From NCBI GenBank assembly GCA_963989245.1, contig CAXDII010000841.1:1-64000 (forward strand): a stretch of DNA of 64,000 bases. The letters are read 5' to 3'. The position numbers were made by a program, and so were the translations under genes. This DNA comes from Nansenia antarctica (lineage: Eukaryota > Chordata > Actinopteri > Argentiniformes > Microstomatidae). Every line of letters begins with the position of its first letter. Positions within the stretch are counted from its first letter, which is position 1. Below are positions 41,026 to 52,300 of this stretch, piece by piece. The notes below the pieces were generated by a model. That model ran no database searches. It saw only the letters and a list, made by a program, of their open reading frames with translations, and had not been told where the DNA came from.

Positions 41026-43585
41026 CTAAGGGAGTATGACATCTTTTCCATTACATATATAATCATGAATTATATCTATCCATTCATCCACTGTGGGTAC
41101 GTCTGGCTTTAACCATTTTCTTGTGATAGCCTTTTTACTTGCTACCAGAAGTATCAATATCAATTTTCTGTCGTTATTGTCCCAATTTTCGAATGAGATG
41201 TTTCCCAGGTATAAGGTGTCACATTTGAAGGGGATGTTAATTTCAAAAATAGCTTCCAGATTATTGTGTATCTCCCGCCAAAATGGGACTAGATTTGAGC
41301 ATTCCCAGAATACATGGTAGTGATTGGCTTCATTCAGTCCACAGGATCTCCAACACGCAACACCCGTCCCCTGGTGTCGTTTTTGTAGGGGGGTGATAAA
41401 AAACCTTGTAAGGTTTTTCCAACTAAATTCTCGCCACGTATTTGAGCATGTCGTTTCCCATTGTAGTTTACATAATCTGTCCCAATCCTCCCCAGAAATA
41501 GTAAAATTACCCTCTTTCTCCCATTTCTCTTTAATATATATTGTATTGACTGTTTTGAGATTGATCTGGCGGAAGCCATTGTATAGTCTAGATACCACCT
41601 TGTTGCATATCAATGATTTGCTTGCTGATGTAAATACTTCCATAATTCCTGTTACCCCCTCTTCTGATACTCCCCCTAAATTCTGATTGAAATGGTGTCG
41701 GACCTGGAGATACCTATAGAAATCATTTTGTTCCAAACCATGTTTTCTCTGTAGCGATTCAAAGCTATGGAATGTCCCCTTGTGGACAAAAGTTAAATAG
41801 TTCGAAAGGCCTTTTTCAACCCAGACTTTAAATCTAGCATCTGTTTTGTTTGGAGGGAAGTCTGTGTCATATGCACACCATCTTAGCATTTTAAGTGAGT
41901 CCCTTATACCACACAGTTTCACTGTCTCCTGCCAAATCTTTAAAGCCACGTTAATCCAGGGATTATTTTTATTTGTCATGTTGTTTATTAATTCACTATC
42001 TGCAACTATCGCTGCTATTTGAACCCCTTCTGTCATTGCACTCTCAATTTCCTTCCATCTTGCAGAGTATGATGGAGTACACCAACACACTACAGGCCTT
42101 AATTGAGCTGCGCAATAGTATTCTCGTAAGCAATGAAGGCCAAATCCCCCGTTTTCTTTTCTTAACTGTAGAGTTTTGTATCTGATTCTGGGTTTTTTCC
42201 CTTGCCATAAATATCTAGATATTAATTTGTCCCATTCTATAAATTGCTTAGCAGGTATCTCCACTGGAAGAGTCTGGAATAAATACAGTAACCTTGGTAG
42301 GATGTTCATCTTAACAGACTCCACCCTAGAGCTCAAACTCAAGAAGGGAATGAGACTCCACTGTAGTACATCTGATTTTAGTTTTACATTCAAAGGGCCA
42401 TAATTAAGATCAGATAATTTTGAGACATCTTTTGGCAGGTTAACACCTAGGTATTTTATTGAATCTGCATCCCATTTCAGGTTATATTTCCCTCTAATAT
42501 CGTTGGGTGGGTCATAGTTAAGTGTTAGTACCTGGGTCTTCTGAATATTTAGTTTGTAACCTGAAAGTGTCCCATATTCCTCTAATAAACCCATCAATTT
42601 TGGGATTGTCTGTTTATGCTCACCAGCTGCCATGTCTATTCCCTTAATTTCAACATTTTGTCTTATCCATTGGCTCAAAGGCTCAATAAAAAGGCTGAAT
42701 AGGAGTGGGGAGGCGGGACATCCCTGCCTGGTTCCACGTTCCAGAGTGAAGGATCCCGATAGGGCACCATTAATTTTGATCATCCTTGCGGATGGGCTAT
42801 CATATAATGCTTGGAAAGTTGCAATAATAGACTCATGAAAGCCGAATCTCAATAGTACCTTGTATAAAAAGGTCCAACTAACTGAATCGAAAGCTTTCTC
42901 AGCGTCCAAACTTACAAGAGCTGCCTCTATTCCGTGTTGTGATATGTCTGATAATGTGTAATGACCTTCTAATGTTGTCTTGTGTTTGCCTTTGTCTAAT
43001 GAATCCTGTCTGATCTAAATGAATGAGTTTAGGTAGAATCCTATCTATTCTTCTGGATAGTATTGATGTAAACAGTCGATAATCGAGCTGGAGAACACTG
43101 ATAGGGCGATAGCTATTACATTCTAGTTTGTCTTTCCCTTCCTTCAGTATGACTGAAATTATTGCTTCCCTCCACGAGGGTGGAATTTCCCTTTTCTGTA
43201 GTACCCAATTAAATGCCTTCAGTAATGTTGGAGCTAATTGTTCTCTAAATGATCTGTACCATTCAGCAGTGAAACCATCTGAACCCGGGGATTTGTTTGC
43301 CTTCAATCCCGAAATTGCTGATTGTAATTCCTCTATTGTTATTTCGGCTACCAAGTCTTTATTTTGTTCATTAGTGACAGAGGGTAAATCAAGAGAGGCT
43401 AGGAATGACTCAATCTGTAGGTTGTTGTCCACTTGTGGTTGGGAATATAGTGTTTTATAGAACTTTTCGAAACTCTGTTGAATTTTGTCTAGCTTACATT
43501 CTATCGCTCCGGATTCGGGGTTCCTTATTTTATAGATTGCATTATCTGCTTGTTGTTTTCTTAGTCTATATGATAAGAGTTTCAA
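41026..43585 (-). pseudogene. L1 ORF2 reverse transcriptase region
   Basis: Fingers/palm motifs are clear up to RGTRQGCPASPLLFSLFIEP and IKGIDMAAGEHK, but the next residues are QTIPKLMGLLEEYG. The segment that should contain the FADD/YADD metal-binding aspartates is absent. The downstream thumb and C-terminal domain (WKLNIQ-like region, then CGLNEANHYHVFWECSNLVP) are present. A frameshift near 42950 separates the two reading frames. Confidence 0.85.
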
Positions 43586-44184
43586 TGATTTCCCACCTAC
43601 TTCATAGTATCTTTGTTTTGTAAATAATAGTTTTTTTTTGTATGTCCTGGTTGCCTATTTCATTTATCTCGTTCCTTATGTCTTTCATTTCTTGTTTCAC
43701 CCTGTTATCCAAATTGTTACTGTGTTGTCTTTGTAGATGTTTTAATTTAATTTCCAGGTCATGCAGTCTTTGTCCTCTAAGTTTTTTTATAAGTGAAGTA
43801 GTGGCGATGATGTTACCCCTCATTACTGCTTTAAGTGCATCCCAGAGCATATTCGGAGCCACTTCCCCGTTATCGTTTAATTCAAGATATGTTCTAATTT
43901 CAGTCTTCATGGCCTCCCTTGTCTCTGGGTTATTCAGGATACTTGAATTCAGCCTCCATATTGTAGACCTTGGCTTTCTATTGAGACACACAGACATGTA
44001 AATAGGCAGGGTTTGACGCTTACCTTTTCCCCAGGTAGCACTGTGCTACCATGTCAAAAAAATTAGTAGCACACCAAGAATTTCAGTAGCACAATGAAAA
44101 TTGCGCAATTTTCGTATGACGACAACAAATTATCATAATCATAACATATCAGAATTATCATAACCGGCTCTTGACACTGTAGGT

Positions 44185-44520
44185 GTTTATTAATGCCTGT
44201 GTGGTGTTATTTTTAAATGTTTACATTTTTGAGTTAGTAATTCATAAAATACAAAGGTTCCATCTCACAAAACATAATGGAATGTAAAAACTTTGACGCT
44301 CAATATCTCTGAACTGCCCTAAGCGGAGATAGAACCTTATCATTCTAAACGGAGATAGAACCTTATCATTCTAAACGGAGATAGAACCTTATCATTCTAA
44401 ACGGAGATAGAACCTTCTCATTCTAAACGGAGATAGAACCTTATCATTCTAAACGGAGATAGAACCTTATCATTCTAAACAGAGATAGAACCTTATCATT
44501 CTAAACGGAGATAGACTTTG
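44185..44520. mobile_element. MITE right half with TIR expanded to a 26-bp array
   Basis: TTATTAATGCCTGTGTGGTG through AATATCTCTGAACTGCCCTA is the interior of the 33465-33715 family. Then GGAGATAGAACCTTATCATT plus CTAAAC repeats about seven times (44326-44515) instead of once. Confidence 0.9.
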
Positions 44521-44940
44521 TATGTTAATATCAAAGGACCATGTTGGAAATAGGTGTTCACACTTTCACATGTCATCCCTTGGATTACTGCTTACTGTCG
44601 AACCATGAATAAACTCAATCAATCAATCAAAGAGACAAAGCGGAGATTCCTTATTTGACAGCATCTAGACAACACAGCTCCGAGTCTGCCCAACCAGGTT
44701 AATGCCAGCACTCCAAAACCAACTCAGTAATCAATCAGCCAAACAGCAGTGAATATGCAAACCGTATAACACCCATTAATATGCAGCATACACAGGTAAG
44801 CCTACCTGGCTTCTGTGATTGTCTTTGGCTGCAGGTCCCGAAGTTAATATGTTGACAAGTTCAGTGATTTATCTCCTATGGTCACTTGTGATCATGAGGG
44901 ACATGATCCCCATGATCTCTTACTCAGGGACACAGAGGCT
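44521..44940. other. hAT interior with LINE tail remnant
   Basis: GAATAAACTCAATCAATCAATC (44606-44628) looks like a LINE 3' tail. No coding sequence seen. Confidence 0.35.
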
Positions 44941-45509
44941 CTCACAGTATGAATGAATGAATGAATGGTCTTTATTGTCATTGCTATAGTACAGGTACCA
45001 AACAACGAAATTTAGGAGGGGTGGCTCCCCTGGGCCATATTCCACTAACGGTGGCTTAATATAGCCGCGCTATAATTAAATGCGGCGCTCAGGGACCTCG
45101 AGATTGGTATTCAAGCCTCAGGTGATTCCTCGAATGAGGATCAGCCTTGTGTCATCAGTGTTCACAGAAGACAGGCTTACAAATCTTCGATATGGGCGCG
45201 TGCACGCAGACATACGCAGCCCAGAAGAGTCGATCTGTCGAAATGAAGATACTCCACTCTGCAGGGGTACTACATTTGCGCAGCATTCCGAATTATTGAT
45301 TTTTATGAAGACGGAAAAATGAGATGTAAAATAGTGCAATACTGCCGCAATTAACAAGGCGAGGGAAATGGTTTGGCAAGAAATTGCTGACCGATTAAAT
45401 GCGTAGGTCATACTAGCCCCAGTTATTGTTATATGTTCATATTTTAATAAATGAATATTTACTACTGTGGTGATATCAGCAGCAGGCTACAAACCGTCAT
45501 ATCGCCACA

Positions 45510-45600
45510 ATGGCCTAGTGGTATCGACCGCTGCCATAGGATTTATTCGTCATTTTATATCGGTGGTTCAAATCCCTCTTCAGGCGCACTTTTTACTGCA
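45510..45600 (+). repeat. tRNA-like SINE module, plus strand
   Basis: TGGCCTAGTGGTATCGACCG resembles an A box and GGTTCAAATCC (45565-45575) is a B box; a CTTTTT terminator-like run follows at 45589. The stems do not close as a canonical tRNA. Confidence 0.5.
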
Positions 45601-45745
45601 TTTCGTTGTCTGAATCTAATCTAAAATCTCATCTAAAAAAGTATGTAGGCTATAAAATTATGGTGCAGGCTAATTTACAAGAACTGACACGATTACAATG
45701 GTGTTTGAAACCTTTGCATGAAATCTCCGGTAAATGTAAAAAAAA

Positions 45746-45832
45746 AAAAATGCTTGACTTAGTCAAGTCTCGAACTCGCAACCTTTGGAACTCGAGTCCG
45801 CAGCCTTAACCACTACGCCACCCAGACCGCTG
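45746..45832 (-). repeat. tRNA-Ser-like module, minus strand
   Basis: Read on the minus strand GCGGTCTGGGTGGCGTAGTG then GTTAAGGC (A box), GGACTCGAGTTCC (anticodon-arm-like, loop CTCGAGT) and GCGAGTTCGAGAC (B box), ending in an 11-T run that would stop RNA polymerase III. It lacks a closed acceptor stem and a proper variable arm. Confidence 0.5.
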
Positions 45833-48729
45833 TGATGAAGGCAATGCAAGTTGAGACAATTACTTCTTTTTTTTTTTACACGATCTATCTATCACACTTT
45901 CAAAATATCAAGTTATCTATCACACAATCAAACTATCTATCGATCGATCACACTTTCAAAATATCAAATTATCTATCTATCACACAGTCAAACTATCTAA
46001 TCAAACTATCTAATCTATCTATCTCGTGTGAAGTGGGAACTAATATTTCCTAAAAGACACATGAGGAACTTTCGTTCAGGGTTTAGTTTCCGCCTGTGAG
46101 CCTTTTTTGACGCACGGATGACTATAGCCTGTGTTTTAGCCTGGTCGGGACCAGGCTAATTATATCTGACTCAGAAGGAGCTCAACCAAGCAGCGAATTA
46201 TTTGAGCCACATTGATGGCACCGAACGCAAGCTAACATTTTCGAGGCTTAGAACTTTATCGAGGCTTAGAACTTTATCGAGCTTTGTGGAATAGGGCCCT
46301 GGTGTTAGGAAAAAAAAAGGAAAAAAAAACTTTATTTTTGTTGTCGCACTGGTGCGATTGAATGTATTTCCAAGTCGCACAGAAATATATTCACTCGCGA
46401 ATGCGACCAAAACAGTCGCACTGTCGAACCCTGAAATAGGGCTATGATCAGAGAGGGCAATCGGTCCTATGTCACATTGACTTATTCTATGTAGGTCTCT
46501 ATTGTAAATAAAAAAATTATCTATCCTTGAGTATACGGCATGGGGGGAGGAGTAGTGGGTGTAGTCCCGGCTGGATGGATACAATTCTCTCCAAACATCT
46601 ATGATTCCCATTTCCTTCATTAATGCTTTTATCTTCCTACTTATAGGTTTTGACTCTGGATTACCGCTAGATGCATCCAATCTTGGGTTTAAACGAACAT
46701 TAAAGTCCCCCCCACAGATTAAAATTCCCTGAGATGTTGTGGCCATTAAATCAAATATCTATCTATAAAACGTCCAGTCACTACCAGGAGGAGCATATAC
46801 ATTCAGTAAACTCACTAGGGTTCCCTCTATTTTCCCTATTATCATTATAAACCTACCATCTTTATCTTTAAACTCTGATATGTGTTCATAGGTCACTGTA
46901 TTTGATAACAGTATGGCCACACCCCTCCTATGACCTGGTTCGTATGAGGATGAATATACATATTTAAAACCCAATTTATTCAATTTGGCATGCTCTGTAT
47001 TGGTAAGGTGGGATTCCTGTAGGTATGCTATTTGTATTCTATCTTTCTTTAATTTTGTTAGGATCTTCCTTCTTTTTATCGGGTTAAGTAAACCATTAAC
47101 GTTAAAAGAAACTATTCTTATATCTTGCATTTAGGTTATAACATGTGATATTTCCATCATGTACATGAAAAGCTTCCCAGTCGCTACAGTAAACAGTTGT
47201 AAACAAACATTAATAATAACATTTAAAAAACAAGTAAAAGAAAAAAGTACTTGAGTTACTTCCAAGGTAGGGGTCACTACTACAACCCTCCACGAGCCTA
47301 AAACAAAAGGCTCCAAGGGAAAACCCCTCTCCCGTAGACAGAGAGGGCCCTTGGAGATAACAGTATGAGAAGGTTCCATCGTTCGTTCCTTTCCCAATTC
47401 TTATTTGTATTTTAATTATTCAACTAGGTAACTCACGTTTTTTTATACTAACCAGCAAACAGTTTCAATAGTATGAGCTGAACTCACCCACCCAAAGTGT
47501 CCGTTTAATTCTGAGTAGATTAGTAGGGCAGTCGTTGCTTATAACTAATCATTTCACTCAGCTTTTACCGGACTCCCCGTCTGTGGGTGGGGGGTCTCTT
47601 CTGTAGCGTTGCAATTTCTCCTTGTAGCCTGCGTCTCCTCTGCCACGTCTCCCGGTCCGTCTGCCGCCTGTCTGCCATGTCAGCTGCCTCAATTGCTCCA
47701 TCAGCGTCTCCGGGGCTCCGATGGGCTTGATGGGGAGACCTCTGTTAGCCATGTCCTGCGTCGCCTTTTCCACGGTCTCGTAGATCTTGATCCCCTCGTC
47801 GTATTTCACTTTTAACCGGGCTGGGAACATCGTTTGGAAGTGGATGTCTTTATCCTTCAGGATCCTCCGGGCCTCTGCATATTCTTTTCGCTTTTGGAGA
47901 ATGCGTGGAGCATAGTCGTTGTCCAGATTGACTCGCGTCCCCTGCCAGGTGAATCCCTTCTTTTGCCATGCCGCGCGGAGCGTCGTTTCTTTGGTTCTGA
48001 AGCTGAGGAACTTTACCAAGATGGATCTTGGCTTTGCCTCTGCTGGTGGCTGTGGACCGAGGGCACGGTGGGCTCTCTCAATTTGTAGACTTGTTGTGTT
48101 GGGTATGGCGAGGTTTTCTAGGAGTAGTTTTTCCACGAATGTGATCATCGACGAGGAGTCCTTTTCTGCCCCCTCCGGAATACCGTAGATTCGGATATTA
48201 TCTCGTCTGGAGCGGCCCTCTAGGTCGGTTAGCTTCTCTTCTGTCCTGGCCTGTAGCTTTAGCATTTCTGTCAGGATATCTTCCGTGTTCTGAATTCTCT
48301 CCTCGGCATTCACAATTCGCCCTTCTGCCTCCTCCAGTCTAACGTTTGCACTCTTTATTTCTTCTTTTATATCCTCGAGTTGGGTCTTATTGTCCCGTCG
48401 GAAATCTCTCAGTTCTCTCAGAATCAGACCCAAGTCTACTGTGTTTTCTGGGAGCATTGAATCGCCCTCGTGGTCATCATTGCTAGCATTGGGAGAGTTG
48501 CTATGACTTTTTTCGATTGGAAACTGTTGCTGCAGTTGCTTCTTGTCCATTTTCCTAGTGTTCATCTCTGCCCTCTTTCACTATTTATTTGGTATGAAAT
48601 TTGGTATGAAATTCTAAGTTTGAGGGACTTTAAGAACGTAATTGAACGGGAGAGCCTTCTTTATGCTGCCATCTTGTCCGTGTCTCAACCGGAAGCCAGA
48701 AGGTGCAGTGTTCTATGGTCATTTAAAGT

Positions 48730-49170
48730 AGCTAATGCATATTAGGGGTGCAACGGTTCTCTGTTTATATTGAACTGTATGGTTCGCCATCCACGGTTCA
48801 ATATGCACCAGTGAATTTTCGGTGTATGATGCGTTCCATTGAGTCAGAGGTCGAGTTTGTCTGGAACGCAGTTGCTTCTGTAACTTGTTCAAATGTTTGT
48901 TCATGGCGAGCGGATTTGAGAGTTGAGGGAACGAAAACAGTGAACAGAAACGTTACTGCAAGCATTGATTAATCATGTCTTTCTGCGCATATGGTCTACC
49001 TGTCAAGCCTAAAGTGCACTTTTACTTTTAAATCTTCCTCTCCTATACCAGTAGTCAAGCCTAACATTTTACATTTGAAATGTGTTCAATCAATGTGTTT
49101 AATCTGAAATGAGAGTGAGTGAAACTGCATTATTTCTCTGCCCTTTGTTTCCACAGATTTTCCACAGATT
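48730..49170. other. Non-coding, with an hAT-like start
   Basis: TAGGGGTGCAACGGTTCTCT (48742 on) resembles the end of hAT-type MITEs; no matching right end was found. A T-rich tract at 49170-49180 serves the next splice acceptor. Confidence 0.35.
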
Positions 49171-49181
49171 TTTTTTTTTAG

Positions 49182-49526
49182 GAATCAACACCAGGCAGGC
49201 CATGGAACATGTCAAGGAATCCAAGACTGGTGTGTTAGCCAGCCATTACATGGTTACAATTATAGTATAGTTTTAGAATAATGAACAACATGATACATCC
49301 ATGTATGAAATCGTCATCAAACCCATTGCAGAAGAATGTCATTGTTCTGTTTTCTGTAATATAATGCTGTCATCTGTGATATGTCTTCAGGGTCCTCTGG
49401 CTCTCCTATTCAACTGAAAGCCAACTTCTTCCGCATCCTTTCCCGCCCTCAGTGGGTGCTTTACCAGTACCATGTGGACTACAAGCCCCCCATAGAGTCC
49501 CGCCGCATGCGTTCTGCCCTCTTGTA
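49182..49526 (+). pseudogene. piwil1: Piwi-like protein (piwil1-like), two N-terminal exons, second broken by an insertion
   Basis: Exon 49182-49229 (after an 11-T tract and AG) reads INTRQAMEHVKESKTG and its phase-1 donor joins exon 49391-49526: GSSGSPIQLKANFFRILSRP then QWVLYQYHVDYKPPIESRRM and RSALLY. This is the N-terminal domain ahead of PAZ in PIWIL1-type proteins. At 49527 coding sequence stops abruptly at CAGGGCTTAAAGTTCTCC, the start of an hAT-like element, giving an early stop. The C-terminal PIWI exons lie upstream (36.7-37.1 kb) on the same strand, so the pieces are either remnants of two tandem copies or shuffled parts of one. Confidence 0.78.
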
Positions 49527-49870
49527 CAGGGCTTAAAGTTCTCCGGCACGGTGCCGGATTTCCGGCGCGGGGGAATTTTGAGCAATAAAATAAAATAAAA
49601 TCACATGCTATTTCTTTACATCGTAATTTAAAGAGTCATCTTCAGCAAAGAGACAGTTCCGCCTACCAATGGTATATCACATTGCTCAAGCCAACCAACG
49701 ACTTCTAGCCAATCGGAGGCAGAGTAGTGGGGCGGGCCTTAATAAATTTGAATGAGTGTAATGTTAGCTTGTAGAGACGTTCGCTTTTAGCAGCCCGCTA
49801 TCTCGCTAACTTAAGTAAGAGTCTATTAAAATGGAAGCCACGGGTTACATTGGTACAATGTACAATTGAT
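49527..49870. mobile_element. hAT-like element end inserted in the piwi exon
   Basis: CAGGGCTTAAAGTTCTCCGG is an hAT-like terminus. From 49650 (GAGACAGTTCCGCCTACCAA) to 49845 the sequence is nearly identical to 52566-52762, so this is a dispersed element. The right end was not identified. Confidence 0.6.
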
Positions 49871-50648
49871 TGATTTGATTGTACAATGTACAATGTCTGA
49901 TTTCAATGTATCATGTACAATGACCAATGTAACCTGTGTGTGTTACGCCTGCGTTTTGTTCTGGTGGTGTGTGGGGCCATTACGAGGCCGGAGGCAGAAC
50001 TGGGTCTCTGGTTCACTTTAGTGGAGCTGTGTGACATACAGAACATACACACAATGTATCAGGTAGGCTAACATCAGTCTGGTTAGTTGTCTTGCTCCCC
50101 TCTTAAGGCGATCTATAGATTTGTCACTATATATATATGAATATGTATTCATATATATATATATACACAATAGACATCAGCATCATCAGCTCATAGATGC
50201 ATAGATAATAAAAATAAACAATTTGGCAATATTCTATCATACATCAGAAAACCCATATTTCGTTTCCTAAACCAATTAAAAATAACAGCATCAATATTAT
50301 TAATCAGTATTGACATACAATATGTTGCAATAACAGCCACACCAGCTGTATATAGCTACTGGTGTGGACTAAATCGTGAGGCTATCAAGTTTCCTCCCAT
50401 TACACAGTAAATAAATACACAGTAAATAATAAAAAAACGTTTTCAAATGAAACAGACAAAACATCTCCATACCTGTGTGACATACAGAATTATGCCTAAT
50501 TACAATTAAATCAAAATCAAATCAAATTGTATTTGTATAGCGCATTTCTTACAAGATGCAACTCAAATTACATTTACAACAAAGTATAGTTTATATAAAA
50601 GTTATAGCTTTTACTTTGCTTTCATGAACTGAAGAAGCGTTGTAAACA
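49871..50648. other. Non-coding AT-rich stretch, likely LINE remnants
   Basis: TCAAATCAAATTGTATTTGTATAGCGCATTTC (50517-50548) is a LINE/SINE-like 3' motif in reverse. (TA)n at 50127-50166. Nothing else recognised. Confidence 0.4.
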
Positions 50649-50721
50649 ATGAGGAATAGAAAGAGATTGATCCAACGGGACGTGGACGCTGTCACGGGTC
50701 AGGGAGAGCATGGTAATCTGA

Positions 50722-51345
50722 CCCTGTACCTACCCAGTAATCTGATGTCTGTGTACCTACCCAGTAATCTGATGTCTGTGTACCTACCCAGTAATCTGAT
50801 GTACCTACCCAGTAATCTGATGTCTCTGTACCTACCCAGTAATCTGATGTACCTACCCAGTAATCTGATGTCTGTGTACCTACCCAGTAATCTGATGTCT
50901 GTGTACCTACCCAGTAATCTGATGTCTGTGTACCTACCCAGTAATCTGATGTACCTACCCAGTAATCTGATGTCTCTGTACCTACCCAGTAATCTGATGT
51001 CTGTGTACCTACCCAGTAATCTGATGTCTGTGTACCTACCCAGTAATCTGATGTCTCTGTACCTACCCAGTAATCTGATGTCTGTGTACCTACCCAGTAA
51101 TCTGATGTACCTACCCAGTAATCTGATGTCTGTGTACTTACCCAGTAATCTGATGTACCTACCCAGTAATCTGATGTCTGTGTACCTACCCAGTAATCTG
51201 ATGTACCTACCCAGTAATCTGATGTCTGTGTACTTACCCAGTAATCTGATGTACCTACCCAGTAATCTGATGTCTGTGTACCTACCCAGTAATCTACCCA
51301 GTAATCTATGGGCTGTCTAATCTAATCTGTACCTACCCAGTAATC
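50722..51345. repeat. Minisatellite of mixed 21- and 27-bp units (TACCTACCCAGTAATCTGATG)
   Basis: About 26 units. The 21-bp core TACCTACCCAGTAATCTGATG is followed or not by TCTGTG/TCTCTG. Both lengths are multiples of three, hence a long but meaningless open frame. Confidence 0.97.
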
Positions 51346-51540
51346 TCTGGGCTGTCTGCAGGTTTTGTAATTGACCTACTCACACTTACTCTAGGAGATG
51401 AATCCATCGATGGGTTTAAAGAGTATGGAACAGGAACAGGAACAGGAACAGGGACGCTGAATGTCGTTCATTCCATTGGTTAGGTAATACTGCGTACACA
51501 GGTTGGGTCTAACACAACACCGCTGACCTTCTGCTTGCAG

Positions 51541-51655
51541 AGACCGTGGTCCCCGACACGCCGGATGCCAAGAGTCCCCCCGGGCCCAGCCCAGCCGGGG
51601 AGAGTGGGGTCCTGGACACCGACTCAGACGAGATAACTGGGTCCTTCATGAGGAA
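51541..51655 (+). CDS. Exon of an unidentified gene (Pro/Ser-rich, acidic)
   Basis: Acceptor CTTCTGCTTGCAG (to 51540), donor AGGAA/GTGAGC (51656). In phase it reads TVVPDTPDAKSPPGPSPAGE then SGVLDTDSDEITGSFMR and ends in phase 2, which fits the exon at 59394. Good splice signals, high coding-like GC content and disordered composition suggest a nuclear scaffold protein. Family not recognised. Confidence 0.5.
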
Positions 51656-51703
51656 GTGAGCCCTCTCTCTATTTACCTCCATCGTGCTTTTAAAACATGT
51701 AAC

Positions 51704-52300
51704 TAAAGCCGGGTACACACATAAAGATAATCTGGATGATTTTGGCCCGATTCCTCCCCCTTCCGACCAAGCAAACGCCTGATTATCGGATGGCTCTAAA
51801 GGTTATCCTACAAGATTATCCTGTGGTGTGAGGTGAGGTCTGCTCGGAAAATGGTCAGGGCCGACGATCGTAAATATTAAACGTGTTCAATATTTACGAT
51901 CAAAAGTCCTCTCGTGTGTGGGCGAAATTGACAACTCACGAGTCCGATTGTGATGTGGAATGGAATGTAGCCAATCAAGAAGCGAGCTGACTAACGCGTC
52001 TTCTTCTTTTCGTTCTTCTGAACTTTATTTGCCCTGTCGCACATGGCTGCCTCATACAGGTCAGTCAGGGTACTACTACCCTGATCACGCGAGATTTCTG
52101 GCTTGGGGGACGAGACTCTAGACTGTCGTAGGACAGATCTTTATGTATGTGGTGTGCTGTATTGGGAATATCGGCGCACACCACACACAATACGACCAAA
52201 ACTGTTCAATCCATGATTTTTTATCTTCATGTGTGGGGTCTCTCTCAGATAAAAAAATCTGTTAAGATTTAGAAAATCTTTATGTGTGTACCAGGCTTTA
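51704..52300. mobile_element. 597-bp DNA transposon/MITE
   Basis: Ends TAAAGCCGGGTACACACATA and TATGTGTGTACCAGGCTTTA form about 25-bp inverted repeats with two differences; AAAGAT/ATCTTT continue inward. No coding capacity. Confidence 0.85.

Larger units (their letters stand above)
45033..46298. mobile_element. PIF/Harbinger-like element with 3-bp CTG duplication, carrying two tRNA-like modules
   Basis: Begins GGCCATATTCCAC and ends GTGGAATAGGGCC, flanked by CTG on both sides (45030-45032, 46299-46301). The uninterrupted LINE sequence in other copies (CCCCTGGTGTTAGG) confirms both borders. No transposase; it contains (ATCT)n tracts at 45884-46023 and two opposed tRNA-like sequences. Confidence 0.8.
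44944..46330 (-). mobile_element. LINE 3' fragment split by a Harbinger-like element
   Basis: (TGAA)n TGGTCTTTATTGTCATTGCT to GGAGGGGTGGCTCCCCTG (44950-45032) and GTGTTAGGAAAAAAAAAGG (46302 on) are the two halves of one minus-oriented LINE 3' end. Confidence 0.85.
44007..46433. mobile_element. hAT element inserted in L1 ORF2, itself multiply nested
   Basis: Left end CAGGGTTTGACGCTTACC, right end CACTGTCGAACCCTG; AAATAGG flanks both sides (44000-44006 and 46434-46440), one base short of a canonical hAT 8-bp duplication. Removing it lets the L1 frame run straight from SDHSPI into YMSVCLNRKPR. Inside it lie a MITE with array, a LINE 3' end and a Harbinger-like element. Confidence 0.85.
40960..48720 (-). 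mobile_element. L1-type LINE, near full-length but inactive, with a nested insertion
   Basis: Minus strand, 5' to 3'. ORF1 (48565-47558) is a 335-residue protein with a heptad-rich coiled coil and an RRM-like part (RRDNIRIYGIPEGAEKDSSS, VKFLSFRTKETTLRAAWQKK). ORF2 starts at 47130 with an APE-type endonuclease (IRIVSFNVNGLLNPIKRRKI, YLQESHL, GGDFNV, SDHSPI). It is interrupted at 46433-44007 by an hAT element, then resumes with the linker (43997-43602) and reverse transcriptase (43585-42899 and 42909-41026: [40 protein letters not shown]). Frame breaks: near 46750, 43620 (homopolymer) and 42950. The catalytic ADD box has been deleted near 42612. Confidence 0.92.

Noticed and set aside
42959..43585. 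Separate small gene at the L1 RT N-terminal frame
   Set aside because: It is the same RT, continued in another frame from 42909 after a small deletion.
45746..45832. Functional tRNA-Ser gene on the minus strand
   Set aside because: A and B boxes and a Ser-like anticodon arm are present, but the acceptor stem does not close and the variable arm is wrong, so a tRNA-derived module fits better.
50649..51320. 223-aa frame of M-S-V-Y-L-P-S-N-L repeats
   Set aside because: Unit lengths 21 and 27 are multiples of three, which keeps the frame open by arithmetic. No splice or promoter context.
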